40,498 nt of DNA from positions 1 to 40,498 of the forward strand of contig JAJPZA010000061.1 in NCBI GenBank assembly GCA_021204625.1. Reading direction: 5' to 3'. Position numbers and translations under genes: made by a program. Source of the DNA: Clostridia bacterium. Lineage in GTDB: Bacteria; Bacillota; Clostridia; Christensenellales; Borkfalkiaceae. The notes below the pieces were generated by a model. The model had not been told where the DNA came from and did no database searches. It saw only the letters and a program-made list of their open reading frames with translations. Below are positions 39,886-40,498 of the stretch, piece by piece. Position 1 is the stretch's first letter. Each line of letters begins with the position of its first letter.

Positions 39886-40498
39886 TTGAAACCAGAAATC
39901 ATCCCCAAGAAGCCATTTGCCAGGATTATCCGCAGCATGGCCGCAGTGGCGCTTGCAGCTGTGGCCGCCGTGACATGTCTGCTTTTTCTGCCGGCATGCT
40001 CTGCCGGCGGACAGGAATCAAGCCTTTCAATGACAGTCCGTCATACAGACTCCTCCTGCTCTGCGGTCAAGAAAGGCGTCTGCGTGTCAAAGTACAGCAA
40101 GACAGAAAATGCGAATGAGAAAAGCGCTGAAAAGATAGAAGCCCTGGGCTGCGGCTGGTGGTACAACTGGGCCGTGGAGCCTGCGAATGAATATATTGCG
40201 GGCGCAGAGTTCGTGCCAATGATGTGGGGACATTGGAAACGTCTCGGACAGGACCATAGCATACGTGAAAGCCGGATATGAGAGCGGTTCTCGCATCTTC
40301 TCACATTCAATGAGCCGGATCCTACCGGAGAGGACGGAATGATCTCCAACATATCCGTGGACGCAGCCGTGAACTTTTGGCTCAGGCTGGAAGAGATTGG
40401 CATCCCCCTTTCCTCCCCTGCCGTAAGCTATTATTCCGCAGCTGTGTGCGCGGTAAGATGATTTTGCCACCACATGGTAAGGAGATTTTTCATACCGC
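39886..40498 (+). pseudogene. Broken glycosidase-like lipoprotein (Glyco_hydro_cc type), runs off the window
   Basis: TTG at 39886 (AGAGG seven bases upstream) starts a lipoprotein signal with FARIIR, a hydrophobic core and lipobox LPAC. The body matches the Asl1/Glyco_hydro_cc (PF11790) fold: KKGVCVSKYSKTENANE, CGWWYNWAVEP, EFVPMMWG, and further on HLLTFNEPDPTGEDG with the catalytic-type Glu. Between them the frame hits TGA at 40279. The expected AYVKAGYESGSR is read in another frame (about 40259-40295), so two compensating indels destroyed it. After SPAVSYYSAA a further TGA appears (40456-40458). Family members degrade beta-1,3-glucan or related wall glycans; this copy is unlikely to work unless the shifts are sequencing errors. 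Confidence 0.65.

Overview
The window looks like a chromosomal segment of an anaerobic, low-to-medium GC Firmicute of the class Clostridia (Lachnospiraceae-like). The gene order dgt - dnaG - rpoD - trmK - Nif3-like - zinc-ribbon protein is typical of that group. Supporting signs are the C. kluyveri-type 4-hydroxybutyrate dehydrogenase, FeoAB, strong AGGAGG-type ribosome binding sites, consensus sigma-A promoters and short T-tailed terminators. The assignment rests on protein family recognition and synteny; no database search was possible. Most genes are on the minus strand.

Layout. (1) 1-6.6 kb: a geneless left end, a membrane-anchored GH5 glycosidase, an extended SDR with an unusual Nif11-leader-like C-terminus, an OmpR/HisKA two-component pair and a tRNA-Pro with the rare anticodon AGG. 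(2) 6.8-11.2 kb, plus strand: a decayed MFS transporter, a promoter/leader/terminator unit in front of feoA-feoB (ferrous iron uptake), and a Phd-like antitoxin followed by a second antitoxin-like protein with no toxin. (3) 11.2-19.7 kb, mixed accessory and metabolic genes: 4-hydroxybutyrate dehydrogenase, a PPOX-type flavoprotein, a GT2 glycosyltransferase, an FMN reductase, a class-M-like sirtuin, a lipoprotein, an AbiEi-like antitoxin, an AAA-ATPase lacking its usual nuclease tail, and a sugar-phosphate isomerase-like TIM barrel. (4) 19.8-24.1 kb: four consecutive Sel1-repeat paralogues downstream of a pair of dyad operators. (5) 24.6-31.6 kb: the housekeeping information-processing cluster (zinc ribbon, Nif3, trmK, rpoD, dnaG, dgt), with a nonsense-mutated XRE regulator between rpoD and dnaG. 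(6) 32.3-37.6 kb: a frameshifted lipoprotein and the translationally coupled shikimate-pathway operon aroC-aroB-aroE-aroQ-aroK-SDR. (7) 37.7-40.5 kb: a second nuclease-less AAA-ATPase, overlapping tail-to-tail with a second AbiEi-like antitoxin, then tRNA-Thr(CGU) and a broken glycosidase-like lipoprotein cut by the window end.

How the genes work together. The aro genes supply five consecutive chemical steps of chorismate synthesis (EPSP synthase and DAHP synthase are not here). FeoA and FeoB form one iron importer. The histidine kinase and regulator are coupled by an ATGA overlap.

The most notable pattern is that two separate loci each combine an AbiEi-like antitoxin, without an AbiEii toxin, with a PF09820-type ATPase that stops just where the family's PD-(D/E)XK nuclease should begin. 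This may be a recurring TA/defence-like module. Other points worth attention are the Nif11-like fused SDR, the tRNA-Pro(AGG), the feoAB leader with an internal terminator, and a 30-bp perfect repeat bracketing the first AbiEi/lipoprotein segment.
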